From Tubiluchus corallicola (lineage: Eukaryota; Priapulida; Priapulimorpha; Priapulimorphida; Tubiluchidae): 60,000 bases of DNA. The notes beneath the pieces were generated by a model. The model was not told the origin of the DNA. It ran no database searches and worked only from the letters and a program-made list of their open reading frames with translations. Location: NCBI GenBank assembly GCA_030141605.1, contig JAQGDQ010000125.1, positions 64,001-124,000 on the forward strand. The letters run 5' to 3'. How positions within the stretch are numbered: position 1 is the first letter of the stretch; every line of letters begins with the position of its first letter. Of the stretch, positions 38,401-50,033 are shown piece by piece. Both the position numbers and the translations under genes were made by a program.

Positions 38401-39823
38401 GGAATTGATTTAAATCTCACTTTACACTGCCCTTTAAACTACTATCTGCAAAGTATCATTCGGCGTTGATGCCTGTTCTTGAGGTATTTAAGACACCCAA
38501 CGATTTATGGTTGTACCGCAGCCTGTTCAGTTCTTGTGTAAGCATTTGGAAACAATAACATCATTATTACAAGGAAATTAGTAATGAATAACACCTACCC
38601 ATGATGCTCGGCCACTTTTAGACTGCTCGTAAAGTCAAAAAAGTAAAATATAAAATCATGTAATGCATAACAGCTTCACTAGAATGCCATAATTCAACAG
38701 TTTTATTAGAAGGGATTCACATCTGTACAGTTTATTATTTTATATTAATGTATACACAAAATATGCGAGAAAAAATTATTAATAATAATTATTTCTGTGA
38801 GTTGTTACACTAAATACTGTACTCACGTTTTTTGTAAACTACTGATAACTATGAGTGTTACAAAATTGCAACAAATCCCAATAACTAAAATAAATAATAA
38901 TACCTGTCAGTTTTTAAAATAAATTATGCACTTTACTTTTCAGATAGGCTAATGTTAGCAGAAGTGTTACAAATAAGACGCTAAAAGGAACAACATGCAA
39001 AAATATTTTTAAGTATGTGTAAGAAACTCTCACCTTGACATTCGTATAGGCCGATCCTACTTTTTCCTCAAAGGACTTATATGCAGCAGTATTCCTATGT
39101 ATAACAATTTGAAACATTAGCTTTATTAAAAACACAATTTTGCTCTTTCATTTAAATCATACACAGAAAATGAAAAATAAAATGCATCATAAATTATTTG
39201 GTAATAGATGATAATAAAATGTTTGGAAGGAGTTTACAATTCCTCATACAATTTAAATACCCTAACCCTAATCCTAGCCCCAACCTAACCCTAAACCTAA
39301 CCCTAACCTAATCCTAGCCCCAACCTAACCCTAATCCTAGCCCCAACCTAACCCTAAACCTAACCTCAACCTACTCCTAGCCCCAACCTAACCCTAACCC
39401 AAACTCTAACTTTACTTCACGAACTAATTTTGAGCTCGCTGTATGTGGGAATTGTAAACTTTACCAAATGTTTAACAGTCAATAATCGTATTAACAGAGG
39501 CCCTCACACTTCATTAAATTTAAATTTAATTTATTACATTTACTTAATATTTTAAATGCATTTCACAATAATAAAAACAACTATTTTAGAATGAATTAGT
39601 AGCAATTATTTGCAATATAACACTGTATAATACAAATTGAACGACGCAATCAAAGTAAGAAATAACATTTACTTTGTTTGCAACTCACAACGCAAACATA
39701 GTTAAAATGCCTAAGGTTTTACAGAGGTTATACAAGTGCATGCATGCACGCTTATGCACACACACTTACCCTCACATGTCGCCGATGCACACACATGCAC
39801 GCACACACACACACACACACATG

Positions 39824-39869
<46 letters not shown>

Positions 39870-41727
39870 CACACACTGTCAGAGCTAGATTTCAATGTAT
39901 AATTAGTTCTAAAGTATACGGCAGCAAAGCATAGAGCTTAAAACACTACTAAATCAATTATGAATGTTATTTTGCCAGTGTAGTTTTTTAAATAAAGGTT
40001 TTATGTGGTCATATTTATATCTCATGATGCTTCTAGATGCAGAATTGTGAATGTGCTGCAACTTTTGTAACTGGACAATTATTTGACAAACACTTGTGAC
40101 GTCCACCCACTGGTCTCTACAAATGATTAGAAAACCTGCTGTCTACACAAACTGCTTATCTAACTAAGCATCAATCAAGTTCATCTAAATTTAACACTGT
40201 GCACCCACTGAAAATCAGAAGAATGGATGGTCATCCCCAGCTTGTTCACATGTAATATGAGTCACTGCACTTTTACTGTAAGCCACGAGTTTAATTATAC
40301 AACTTACTTCAAATCACCCATCTTTTTCGATACAGTTGTTCCAAGCACCGACAATGTCTCTGTTGTTTTCTCTCCAGCTACTTTCAATCCAGTAGTTGTC
40401 TTCTGATACCTTTAAAACAAATTATTTTAATACATATCTTTTATTTCTTTAGAAATATACTAGGATAGCTAGTAAAGATGTGCAATGGATAGTCATTCCC
40501 GTTTTTGGTTTGTACATGAATTCAGTTGGTATTTTTACAGCTGGTAATGTTAATTTATGATGCACATGGATGGGAAACATCATGCACATATAATGCAAAC
40601 AACTCTGCTTAATTTTTGACGGCAACTTAGCTTAAAAACAGGCAAAGTAAGAAATTTTTTGCTAGTGGCAGCATCTAAATCGCAACTTGTTTGCAAAATC
40701 TGAAATAATTTCATGCACACAAATGTTTCACAGTTTACAATATAATGCCAAAAATGTATGGATCATTTGCAAAACTTAAATGAAACATACGCTTCAGAAT
40801 CTGTGACAGTTTTGAGACCACTTTGAATGTCACGTTGCCATTCCTGTAAAGGTGTAATGCCAAGTTTGTGTTTTAATTCTTGAGCTTGTCTCACTTTAGT
40901 TGATAATACCGTTCTTAGAGTTTTAATTTCTTCTTCTACCTATAATACAAGTTTAACATAAATTAATACATTTCAAAGCTGTATTAACCTAATCGATGTA
41001 AAAAAGCCAAAACCCACATTGCTATAATCTCTAAAGATTATTAACTTAAATTAATATAGCTACATTTTTACTCATAGTTTTAAGTTCTGTTGTATCCATA
41101 TTATTGTTACATAAAAACTACTTATCAGTAAAAAATACATAACCATTTGTTCATTAAATATATGCTCATCAAATATACAAAACCGGAAAGTAACCAGTCC
41201 TTGAAGCACAAGAAAACACTCTTCATCAATGAAGCTTAAAAATTTGTCTTGGAATTTTGAAACACTTACATACTGTCTAATTGCATACAAAGTTTGTACT
41301 AGCAACAACGCTCTGTGTAAAACATGAAATTTAAACACTCGCTATAACCGTTAGGTACAGCCACTTTGACAATATGTCATTTGAAACCAGTTTAGACGTT
41401 TTCACATAAGCAGATCAAATGCTGACAAATCGTTCTAAGACCCTCATTACAAGAGTTACTGATTTTGACATTTGTAAAAAGCATTAAAGCAGATGTACCT
41501 TATTACATGAACATTAAGACAGACAGTACCTCTCTATCAGTAAACAGTTAAAAATACCAACAAACTACATACTTTTGCAAGCTCACTTCGCCACTCTTCT
41601 TCCTGTTTTGCCTTCTCTTCGGGGTCTAACACTGTTGAATGCACACCCGAATCTTGTGAGCCAAGGGAGCTGTACATGGTATCACCCTGTGATGCTATTA
41701 TCTCTGCATTGTCGTACAAATGTGAGT
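35466..41727 (-). CDS. TPD52: Tumor protein D52 family (TPD52/D54-like), 5' end uncertain
   Basis: Exons 41573-41727, 40791-40939, 40308-40409, 39034-39094 and 35466-35606 join in phase. These coiled-coil adaptor proteins are linked to vesicle trafficking and form homo- and hetero-oligomers. The exons encode an acidic start, a coiled coil (EEWRSELAK, VEEEIKTLRTVLSTK, LKHKLGITPLQEW), the AYQKTTTGLKVAGEKT block, SKKMGDLK, the family signature AYKSFEEKVGSAY and a Ser/Thr-rich tail ending in DEPKQIK. The first exon found opens with a split codon, so either an upstream coding exon exists or translation begins at the ATG at 41677-41675, giving 185 aa, the usual family size. Which vertebrate paralogue it matches best is not decided. 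Confidence 0.92.
36398..36415 (-). CDS. Candidate 18-nt microexon of the TPD52-family gene
   Basis: Between the last two exons, a TTTTTCATGCTGCAG acceptor and a TTG/GTAGGT donor bound exactly 18 nt, encoding RRRWSL in the frame of the flanking phase-0 junctions. Vertebrate TPD52 genes use alternative exons in this half of the protein. The match is by splice sites and frame only. Confidence 0.3.
38154..38351 (+). other. Unassigned, less AT-rich open segment in TPD52 intron
   Basis: About 200 bp with more balanced base composition than its surroundings, open on the plus strand for 64 codons (TSAAVICNAVAKFAALSNFG) and partly open on the minus strand. I recognise no family. It could be a transposon fragment. 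Confidence 0.25.
39257..39412. repeat. Interstitial telomere-like (CCCTAA)n block
   Basis: About 150 bp of CCCTAA, CCTAAC and AACCCTAAACC units alternating with a variant CCTAATCCTAGCCCCAAC that recurs at roughly 35-50 bp. It lies in a TPD52 intron between coding exons, so it is internal and not a chromosome end. Confidence 0.9.
39760..39870. repeat. (CA)n / CACGCA microsatellite
   Basis: Alternating ACACAC with ATGCACGCAC interruptions, in a TPD52 intron. The open frame of Thr-His repeats across it is an artefact. Confidence 0.95.
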
Positions 41728-42689
41728 CTGCAAAACACAGTAATTTTGATAGTTTCATGTAAGATGTCACTCATGTAATACACAATTTTTATTTATGTAA
41801 TTCTGGCATCTTTATAGAGATTTTGTCAACAAAAGTTTTTGAAAAGTGAGACAACGAATACGCAATTCTTATCTATTGTATAAAAACTGAGTAGTAGTAC
41901 TATTATACTATGCAAAAGACACAAGTATTAGATAACTTGTACATTCATTGAAATTTAGACTGTTCAACATCTATATAAACAGGTAAGCGATTGCTGAAGT
42001 TGCTGAATACGTTGTTTTATGTAATTATTCACAGACAACAATTTCTCTTTTGCAAATTGTCTCACGTCACTATTTGTTGAATGGATAAGGCCTCCCAAAC
42101 CTTTCTAAATTGTTTGTTTGGGAGTACTGATTCACTGTAATAGCACGAACTTTGAACTGGCTACCCAACCTGTGATCAACTTTGGTAATCACCATAGTAT
42201 GACTGAACACTAGCTAATGTTCATCAAGCTACCTTCTAGCCAGTGATAGTGGCATGTTACAGAACTTTAGTTTAACCACACATAACAGTAAATGTAATAA
42301 CAGCTATTAAACACAAGAAACTTCAGCAGCACATTATTAGTAATTATGAGCTATAATCTTATGTTATTAGAAAGGTTAAGAATTTTGTAATTATGTAAAT
42401 GTTTATATTGGCTAAAAAATTTAATCATGAATCAGCAGATGTAAAAGCCTAAATTGCATTAAAACTAGGATTCGACTAGATAGGTATGTGTTGGGTGCCC
42501 AGCCTTTGTAACAAAAGAATTTCTGGTGGCACAGTGTGCAAGAAGTATTCTTGTTGCCTTATCATGCTTAATAAAAAGGTTCTAAATGGAAAAATCATAA
42601 AATTTATAGGAACAAATCTGATTAATTGTCAATTATGTTACACACAGTGACATAAGTATAGTGATATAAGGAAGGGGTAAATTTTGACG

Positions 42690-42980
42690 TTTGACGTTTA
42701 AAGTTTATTTATTCCAAATGCCAGATAACATAATAATGTTAAATAACATACAGAATAATGATAATAATTACAATGAACACCATATATAATCATCAGACTA
42801 CCTATGAAAGCTGCTGATGAAGTGTAACAATTACTGCCAACAACATTGCAGTTGTATATAGCCATTGTAGTAAAAACAAACTGTTTGTTTTCATACTTTT
42901 TTGGTTTGTGTACAACTGATATCACACATGTCAAAACACAAAACAGTTTCTTCAAAGGAAGCGGGTATTGTTTCAAAGAC
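42690..42980 (-). mobile_element. Probable LINE 3' end
   Basis: On the minus strand the sequence ends in GGAATAAATAAACTTTAAAC, a common 3' end of invertebrate LINEs, preceded by an AT-rich trailer. No reverse-transcriptase motif remains here, so the call rests on the tail. Confidence 0.35.
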
Positions 42981-44069
42981 TGAAATACCGAATTTGCGAG
43001 ACAGTCTTCTGATCATCAGAACTGCGAGCAAACTGTGCACAAGTTCCGATCATCAGAAACTTGAATTTGCTAGTATTCTTTGAATAATCTCACAGACAGC
43101 CACATTGATATACCTTGCATTCGACCCAACTCCCACCTAGAGTGCTCTAAACACTACTCTTATCTGGAAAAGCACCCAATAGAAAATGTGGTAGCAACAT
43201 CCCTATCGCAAGCACTGAGCTTATGTATGGAAAAATCATGAGGATATTTTGCTATAAAAAAGCCAGAGATTTTTTTTAAGATCTCAATTATAATAAGGTC
43301 TGGTGTGGAAATATTTGAAATTTGTGTGGTTATACCAGCTTTGCTTATACCCAACAAAGTATAGTAAAGCACTTCTTAACCCTACTCCACCCTTCTCCTG
43401 AAAATAGAAGTGCCTGTCTGCTGTGTCAGGTAGTGCAGTATCGCTGGGAAACAAATCGTCTGAGAACAAAACATTAAGAAGTGGGTATGAAGTTTAGGGA
43501 TCTGTCATTTTATTTTGAATATACATTTTGGAAAATATAACTAGATGAGATAATGACAAAAAACAATAAGAACCACAAAGGATTTATGTAATGCAATTAA
43601 AGGGAGTAAAGATGTAATTTTAGTTCAAGGACATTTTTACAAAAATGTTCCATTTGCTGAAAAGTTTATCCTTTTTACTAGGATTTATTGGCAAATTTCA
43701 CAACAAATACTATTTCAGACAAACTGTACAAGTACTTATTGACCAGAAATTGCTGTTTCAACTGATATCAAATTCTGTAACACAGTTTTGGTTGGTCAAA
43801 AATCGAAGAACACTGAGGCGGAATCCCATTTTTTTACAAAGCTTTCTGAAATCTATTTGCCACAAAGCTCTGAAGTTAATTGCATTAAAATGCTTGATTG
43901 CATCTGAAAGAGAATTTTTTGTTTTGTTAGAAATGTGATTTTGTTAAAAAGTACTAAGTCACACACTTGCTTATACTCTACTTTCTGTGATATCGAAAAT
44001 AGGCCTAGCCAGCAGTATTATTTCATGTTGCATCATAGTTGTTTGTTTATCAGATATCAAGCCACTCAC

Positions 44070-44158
44070 CGACAGTGACATGCTGACTCGCATCCAAGTG
44101 AAGCTGGGTTTTTGTTGCAACCAGCAGAACCAGAGTCAGCGTTGTTAGGTTCCCTACA
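44070..44158 (-). promoter_or_regulatory. Possible non-coding first exon of the TPD52-family gene
   Basis: A strong TCG/GTGAGT donor sits at 44070 on the minus strand. Joined to the exon at 41727 its ATG frame soon stops (a short upstream ORF starting MRVSMSLS), while the frame that matches TPD52 has no ATG. If used, it would be 5' UTR. No other candidate first exon was found. Confidence 0.3.
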
Positions 44159-45059
44159 TGGCGTCGTGTATGCTAAAGCTTAATTGAAGCCACTGAAGGT
44201 GGAGCTATGCGAACATTGTATTTGAGAGTATTTAGTGTTAATGTCCGCCATTTTTCAATGTCAAAAAGTTTCATTTTTCATTTTTTGTATTTCAAATTAT
44301 TCTTTTACTTTTTAGATATTCACTACACTTAAATCGTTGTCGGAAAAGTAGGGCAGCTCTCTTTAACGTTAAGGTAAGCAAAGCTTGGAAAACTTCGGCT
44401 AATTCCGTGATTATCGGAAAATATATCCTTTCGAAACCTGGTTTCGACCATCATAACAATATCCACCTCCTTTAAAATGACTCGACAGTAAATCAAGATG
44501 GAAAACTACCCAGAGCACAGCTGAAAATTATGTTGGAATTCTTCAATTTAATGCTAGGTTCAGGTTCAATTCAATTTCCATTCATTTTTATTACACTGGT
44601 ACATTACACGTACACAGGCAAGCAAATAAAAAGTAAACAAAACTAAAAACTAGAATATCTACTAACATAATACATTTCAGATACCACACCTTTATCTTCC
44701 GGAGTCATACTCATGATTTCGGACTTTTTTGAGAGTGCAAAAAGATCAGTACAGGGGAGAACAATTAATTTTCAATAAAACAACAATCAGATGACTGACT
44801 ATATACTTCACGTAAGATAAAACTTGTGAAATACTACTTCACGTAAGAATCAAGATACGGGCTGCCTTAAGCCTAGTTTTTACTCATACTGCCGTTTGGC
44901 GACGCTCTACTACGCACAGTTTTTGTTTTTGGTTAAAGGTACGAGTTTGATGAGTTTTAGTTCCTGATAATTCTTTCAGACTGTTGCAATGCCTCCTCTG
45001 TCTGAAGACAAACAAAAAATGTGTAAAAAAGTAAAAGTGCAAATGAGAATTGTTAAAAT

Positions 45060-46960
45060 AAGTAGCCATGAAGTAATATTAGTAGGTAATTTTAATGCTA
45101 AGTTTGGATAAAAATTAAAGGAAAACAACAAAGACATTACAATTAATTGTGGGAAGACAGTTGTTGGAAATTTAAAAAAAAGAAAGGATGACTTTAATTC
45201 ACGAAACTGATGGCCTATCGACTAGAGTGCAAGGAAACCAAAAATCGGTTTTAGACTATGTGGTGATACTTGAAGAAGATAAAAATAGTGTGCAGAGTAT
45301 GTTAATACATGAAAACAAGGTTATGACTTATGCAGTGTTAAAAAAGAAGGTGGTCAAGTTTAATGCACATACTCACTCAGATCATAATTTTGTAGTAGCG
45401 AACATGAACATAAACTGGGTGAGAATATATAAAGAGCAGGAAAAAGGAAAAAATGACACTTTCAGCTTATACAAACAGAGACTAGAAAAAATTAGGCAAA
45501 AACCACAAAAAGTGAACTAGCAAAAATATGGGAGAGAAGCAGCACAGTAGAAAAATAATTATATCAGATGGCAACATGGTGATATCACTCATCATGGAAG
45601 AATGTTTTAGAATTAATTAAAAAGAACATACCATGAAGGTAAACAAAGTCAACTGAATACTGATGAAGTAAAAAAGCATACGTTAGAGATCAAATTAAAA
45701 CTGCTAATGATGAAACTAATCGTTGGAATATGTTGGAGAATGGGAGAAAATGTTGGAAGAAATGTCATATTATCAGTGATTTTACCACAATCAAGAAAAA
45801 ATACTATAATTGAATAAACATGGTCTTAATTAAGAGGAACAAAGAGAGAGCAGGTTTGAATGCAGGTGCATTTTGGGAGTGTTAAAAAGAAATTGAAGTG
45901 CAGAAGAGGGGAAGATATAATAGCAATGTATGAACATGACAAATAATTATTAAAAGAAAATGTAGACAATATATTTTAATAACTATTGACAAATACTATT
46001 AGAGATTGTTGACACCAAATGAGGCAACAATTTAAAAAGAAAAATGGCAAACGATGCACGAGAATGAGAGGAATACAATGTTGAACGAAATGGGAAAGAC
46101 GAGGAGTAAAAAATCACAGAACAAGAGCATAGAGCTGGCATAAGAGAATGAAATAATGTAAATTACAGGATAGACACGATTGGAGAAACGAAACGCTAAT
46201 GGAGGGTGGAGACAACTTACAATGTGGTGGAAGAAAAAACTGAAACCCAGCAGCAGATCACCTATTTGCAGCAACAGCAATACTGTATTATAATAGATAC
46301 ATAAGGAACGATGTATGTTTAGTCTTTGTTGGATGATTTAGAAAAATGCTGTGATAAGCTATAGTTGCAAGACTGTATAGATGAGTTGTGGGAACTAGTT
46401 TGGAACTAAATCAAAATGACTATTTATATATCTATTACCTGAATAAAGCAGTACAGGTAGTAATTAATACACTGGTAAGCACCACAAAAAAAAATACAAA
46501 TTGGAGAGTCTGTAAGACAATGAGCACTGTTCCTGCACATATTGTGTAGTCTGAGGTCAGCAGAATTATAAACACACTAAATCATCCTAAAACAATGACA
46601 AGTCCTAATTTGGAGGTAGGGATGCTTTTGTATGTTGATTATATCTTGATAATAGGATTTCCAAATACTGTAGAATAAGTAGTAGAAAATTTTAGAAAAC
46701 TTGAAGAGCAAAAGAAAATGAGATTTAAAACGGAGAAAACCAAGTAGTTACTTCCAAGAATGACAAGAAAAAAATCCAAAAATGAAATAAAAACCCAAGT
46801 AAAGGATGGGAGATTAATAAAAGACCAAAAATGTAAATGTCTGAGTGATTGGTTGACTAGTACAGGAAAGTATAATGTAAAGACAGAAGAGCTGATCGAA
46901 CTAACACATACTGTTATAATAATTATGGTAGCATATTACTAAAACAGTATAATAATATTA
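45060..46960 (+). mobile_element. Degenerate non-LTR retrotransposon (endonuclease and RT remnants)
   Basis: Near the left end the plus strand reads VILVGNFNAKFG, the apurinic-endonuclease core, followed by TRVQGNQKSVLDYVVI, typical of LINE endonucleases. Near 46,620 it reads MLLYVDYILIIGF, the reverse-transcriptase active-site strand with the second aspartate of the usual YxDD replaced by tyrosine. RKLEEQKKMRFKTEKTK and CLSDWLTSTGKYNVKTEELI follow. Stops and frameshifts are frequent, so it is inactive. Clade is uncertain. The 110-codon open frame at 45188-45520 is part of this remnant. Confidence 0.85.
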
Positions 46961-47641
46961 CGCACTACCATAAAAATATAATGCATTATGCTTAAGTTCT
47001 GTATGTTCCATTATTTTACAATAACGTTCACACAACTGAGTGTGACATTTTTATAATGGTAAACTGCATTTTAAACTTTAAACATTTTATTACATATAAA
47101 TGTTTATAACCATCACATTTTTAAAAATGCTGTATTAACATGGTTCAGTGGTCAGCAGTTCGCATTCTCTTCCCGTTTTCCAAGATGAGCACATACATGA
47201 GTGTGCAAAAGCAGATTATTTACTTTTGACATCGTCATTATTATATGGTCATTCCACACTTCTGGATACAAGTGTGACCTTCCCATTTATTACATTTTCT
47301 TGTAACAGCTATATATTTTCTCACGATTCCATAATTTCTCTAAATGCTCTTATTAATCATTGAAGGCATCCATTTCTGCAGTTTTAATAGTCTCTATTCC
47401 TACATTATACTTATTTATTATTCATTCCGATTTCTCGCAACAAAATGCATGTTATATTGTGCCTTCCTGAATCCCGCATTTAGGACATAATTTTCTTGCT
47501 ATGTATTTCTTTTGTAATAGTATGTTCACATGGCGATTTTTTTCTTCTTCAGGAAATTGGGAATGTAAAAAAACTTATTAAAATTAAACTGATGGAGACG
47601 GTTTTGTAACAAGGCCTAGCTTTACCATCAAGTTTTCTAAA

Positions 47642-49855
47642 ATGGCTTTACAGAGGAAGGCGAATGTATGTTAAACTATGTTAATAATGGTTTGGTTTTG
47701 TAGTATTGCTTACCTTGTAGTTGTTTGCGTCGCTCTAGGTTTATTATATTTCATTGAAGATCTGAAATGTTCCTAGCGATTGGTAGTTGAGGGATGATGT
47801 TAAAAGGAAAACTAAAACTCGAGTTGTAATTTATCATGAATTTTGTAATGTGTAATGACACTAATGTGCTCATGTAGGGTCTGAGTAATTAAGTGTAACC
47901 AGGAGGTTGTTTAATCCCAAACTATATCTCTCTGTCGCCTATGGTAATGTAGGCAAAGGTGTGACGCGTAAGCTATGTAAATTTTTCTACTCTAATAATG
48001 ACAATTTGATCCGCTAAGCAGCTATTAAAAATTGATGATACAAAAGTGAAAGGTCCCGATGAAGAAAATTCGCCATAAAACAACTTTTCGTTTTTCAGGA
48101 AGTTTATAGATTGTACTTGTTTAGTTTAGACATGATGCCCCTTTTTGTCCTATGCTTGAAACTGGTGTTCGGGTACTTACCAATCGTTGTCTAAAAGTTA
48201 ACTGAGCAGCCACTAGTGGATTTCAACATTGTGAAAAATATCGTTGATCCTGGGAACCATGGTTTCCATGGAGGAAAATTATGCAGTACTAACTTCATGG
48301 AAGTACCTCCGTCACTTACAAATTTTATTATATCGTACTCGCATTGAAAGGAATTTTTGCTTGTTTTCATTTTAAATCTCTCGCAGTACTGTTCCGAAGT
48401 CACCATTACGTGACGTCACTAGCAAACTTAAATCAGGGAAAGAAGTAGCAAAATTTTACAGTTTGTAGAGTGTAGATGCGTAATTTTTAAATGTGAAAAT
48501 ACTGCAATTTGAAAAAAAGGTCATGAAAGAAGAAAATGTGTAATTTTTGTTATTTCTTAATAGGTTCGACTACCTCCAGAAGTTAACAGAATTCTCTACA
48601 TTCGAAACTTACCATACAAAATTACAGCAGAGGAAATGTACGATATTTTTGGAAAATATGGTGCCATTCGTCAAATCAGAGTGTAAGTACTTACATAAAT
48701 TTTACTTTTTTATGTCAACATTCTTGATATTTGCTTACAAGTTAAATGGCCAGTGTGTCATTGTTTGAAATGAATACAAATTGATTGGTGTTTTATTAAA
48801 GTCCAAATCTGTTAATGACAAATACTTGGCACCCTACTAACAGTTAGTTCCGTTGTATGAAGCACCTATTCCAAATGAAATTTTATAACAATTGATCAAA
48901 CTCACGTGCTTGAAGTTGTTAGTGTCCCTTCGTCAGAGTTTGTACTCAATTGTTTTCTTGTAACTAGTAGAAAGAGCTATATTATTTTACTTTAAATTTT
49001 GTCGCTGTCAGATAATTTTACTGTGTACAGAATACGAATTTGTGCTTCTGAACAACTAAATTGTTTTAAAATCAACAATACAAACTTGTTTTGTATTTTT
49101 GTTTTAGAGGCACAACGCCAGAGACTAAAGGAACTGCTTTTGTTGTATATGAAGACATATTCGATGCAAAAAATGCTTGTGATCATTTATCAGGATTTAA
49201 TGTCTGTAATCGATATCTAGTTGTTCTATACTATCAGCCAAATAAGGTACCTGATGTCCTGAAATTGTTTTTTTTTAATATTGTGTATATTGCTACATGT
49301 TACAATCAAACATCCTTATATCACCCACTGTTGTGAGCCTTTTGAAGGGTTGTCGAAAAAAAAACTAGTTATAACATTGCAGTCCCCAACTTCTAGAAAA
49401 TTTGCCATATACTGATTTATAAATAATTTTGATTTTCTTTGCTTGCATAGCAGCATAAGTTGCATAATTATACTATATCTCAGACTGACATTTGTACTTA
49501 GTTTAAATTTGTTGTTGTCCGAACAGACTGTGTTACACTAAGAAATCAGAAGTAGTACTTGGCCTACGACAATGCCCATCAATGAAAAAAAAATGCCTAT
49601 ATAAACTTTACTGCTTATTACCATTACATTTACAACAAAGGCAAATTTGTTACATGTTTACATTTCTTAAACTTTGCATGATGAATAACATCATGTTACA
49701 CTAGTCAAATTTTATACTTTTTTGTTTGTATTTCAACTACTGATGTACTCACCAATTTAAACTTGCAGGCTTTTAAGAAAATGGATGAGGAAAAGAAAAA
49801 AGAAGAACTTGAAAAGATGAAGACCAAATTTGGTGTCAGCACGGATGAGAAATAG
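47642..49855 (+). CDS. SF3B6: Splicing factor 3b subunit 6 (SF3b p14), complete
   Basis: Coding exons 47642-47665, 48564-48682, 49108-49246 and 49769-49855 join to 122 aa; human is 125 aa. The protein is the p14 subunit of SF3b in U2 snRNP and lies next to the branch-point adenosine. It is one RRM domain: RNP2 ILYIRNL at 18-24, including the tyrosine equivalent to human Tyr22 at residue 20, and RNP1 KGTAFVVYE at 55-63. [19 protein letters not shown] follows, then a lysine/glutamate-rich tail. The start ATG opens MALQRKAN, matching the human MAMQAAKRAN. Conservation is very high in the RRM. Confidence 0.97.
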
Positions 49856-50027
49856 CATTTTTGCATTACTGTTTATGTATATATCTGATTTGTAAATAAC
49901 TGTTCACATATTATAATCCATGACCTTTTATACGCAATAGCTAGCCAGCTGAGTTGCTAACGTTTATCACACATCATACAGTAAACATCTACCTACAGAA
50001 AGGCATTAGGGCTCAAACAATAATTCT

Positions 50028-50033
50028 AATAAA
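50028..50033 (+). terminator. Putative SF3B6 poly(A) signal
   Basis: AATAAA lies 173 nt after the stop. A second AATAAA at 50125-50130 is an alternative. Confidence 0.45.

Larger units (their letters stand above)
41728..47641. other. Divergent TPD52-SF3B6 region
   Basis: It contains a possible TPD52 5' exon (donor after 44070), a LINE 3' tail (about 42690-42980), a second LINE-like tail near 44,560-44,680 and the long degenerate LINE at 45060-46960. The SF3B6 promoter should lie just below 47642. No further protein gene was recognised. The 97-codon plus frame at 43645-43938 is AT-rich and matches nothing I know. Confidence 0.45.

Noticed and set aside
39257-39412. CCCTAA repeats as a chromosome end
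   Set aside because: They lie between coding exons of one gene, with unique sequence on both sides.
39674-39934. 86-codon Thr-His rich frame
   Set aside because: It is a CA microsatellite.
43645-43938. 97-codon plus frame
   Set aside because: It has low-complexity AT-rich codon use, no family match and no splice or neighbour support.
44070-44150. Signal-peptide-like reading TLTLVLLVATKTQLHLDA joined to the TPD52 exon
   Set aside because: It is in the right phase, but there is no ATG before a stop, and the TPD52 family is cytosolic. The hydrophobic stretch is probably chance.
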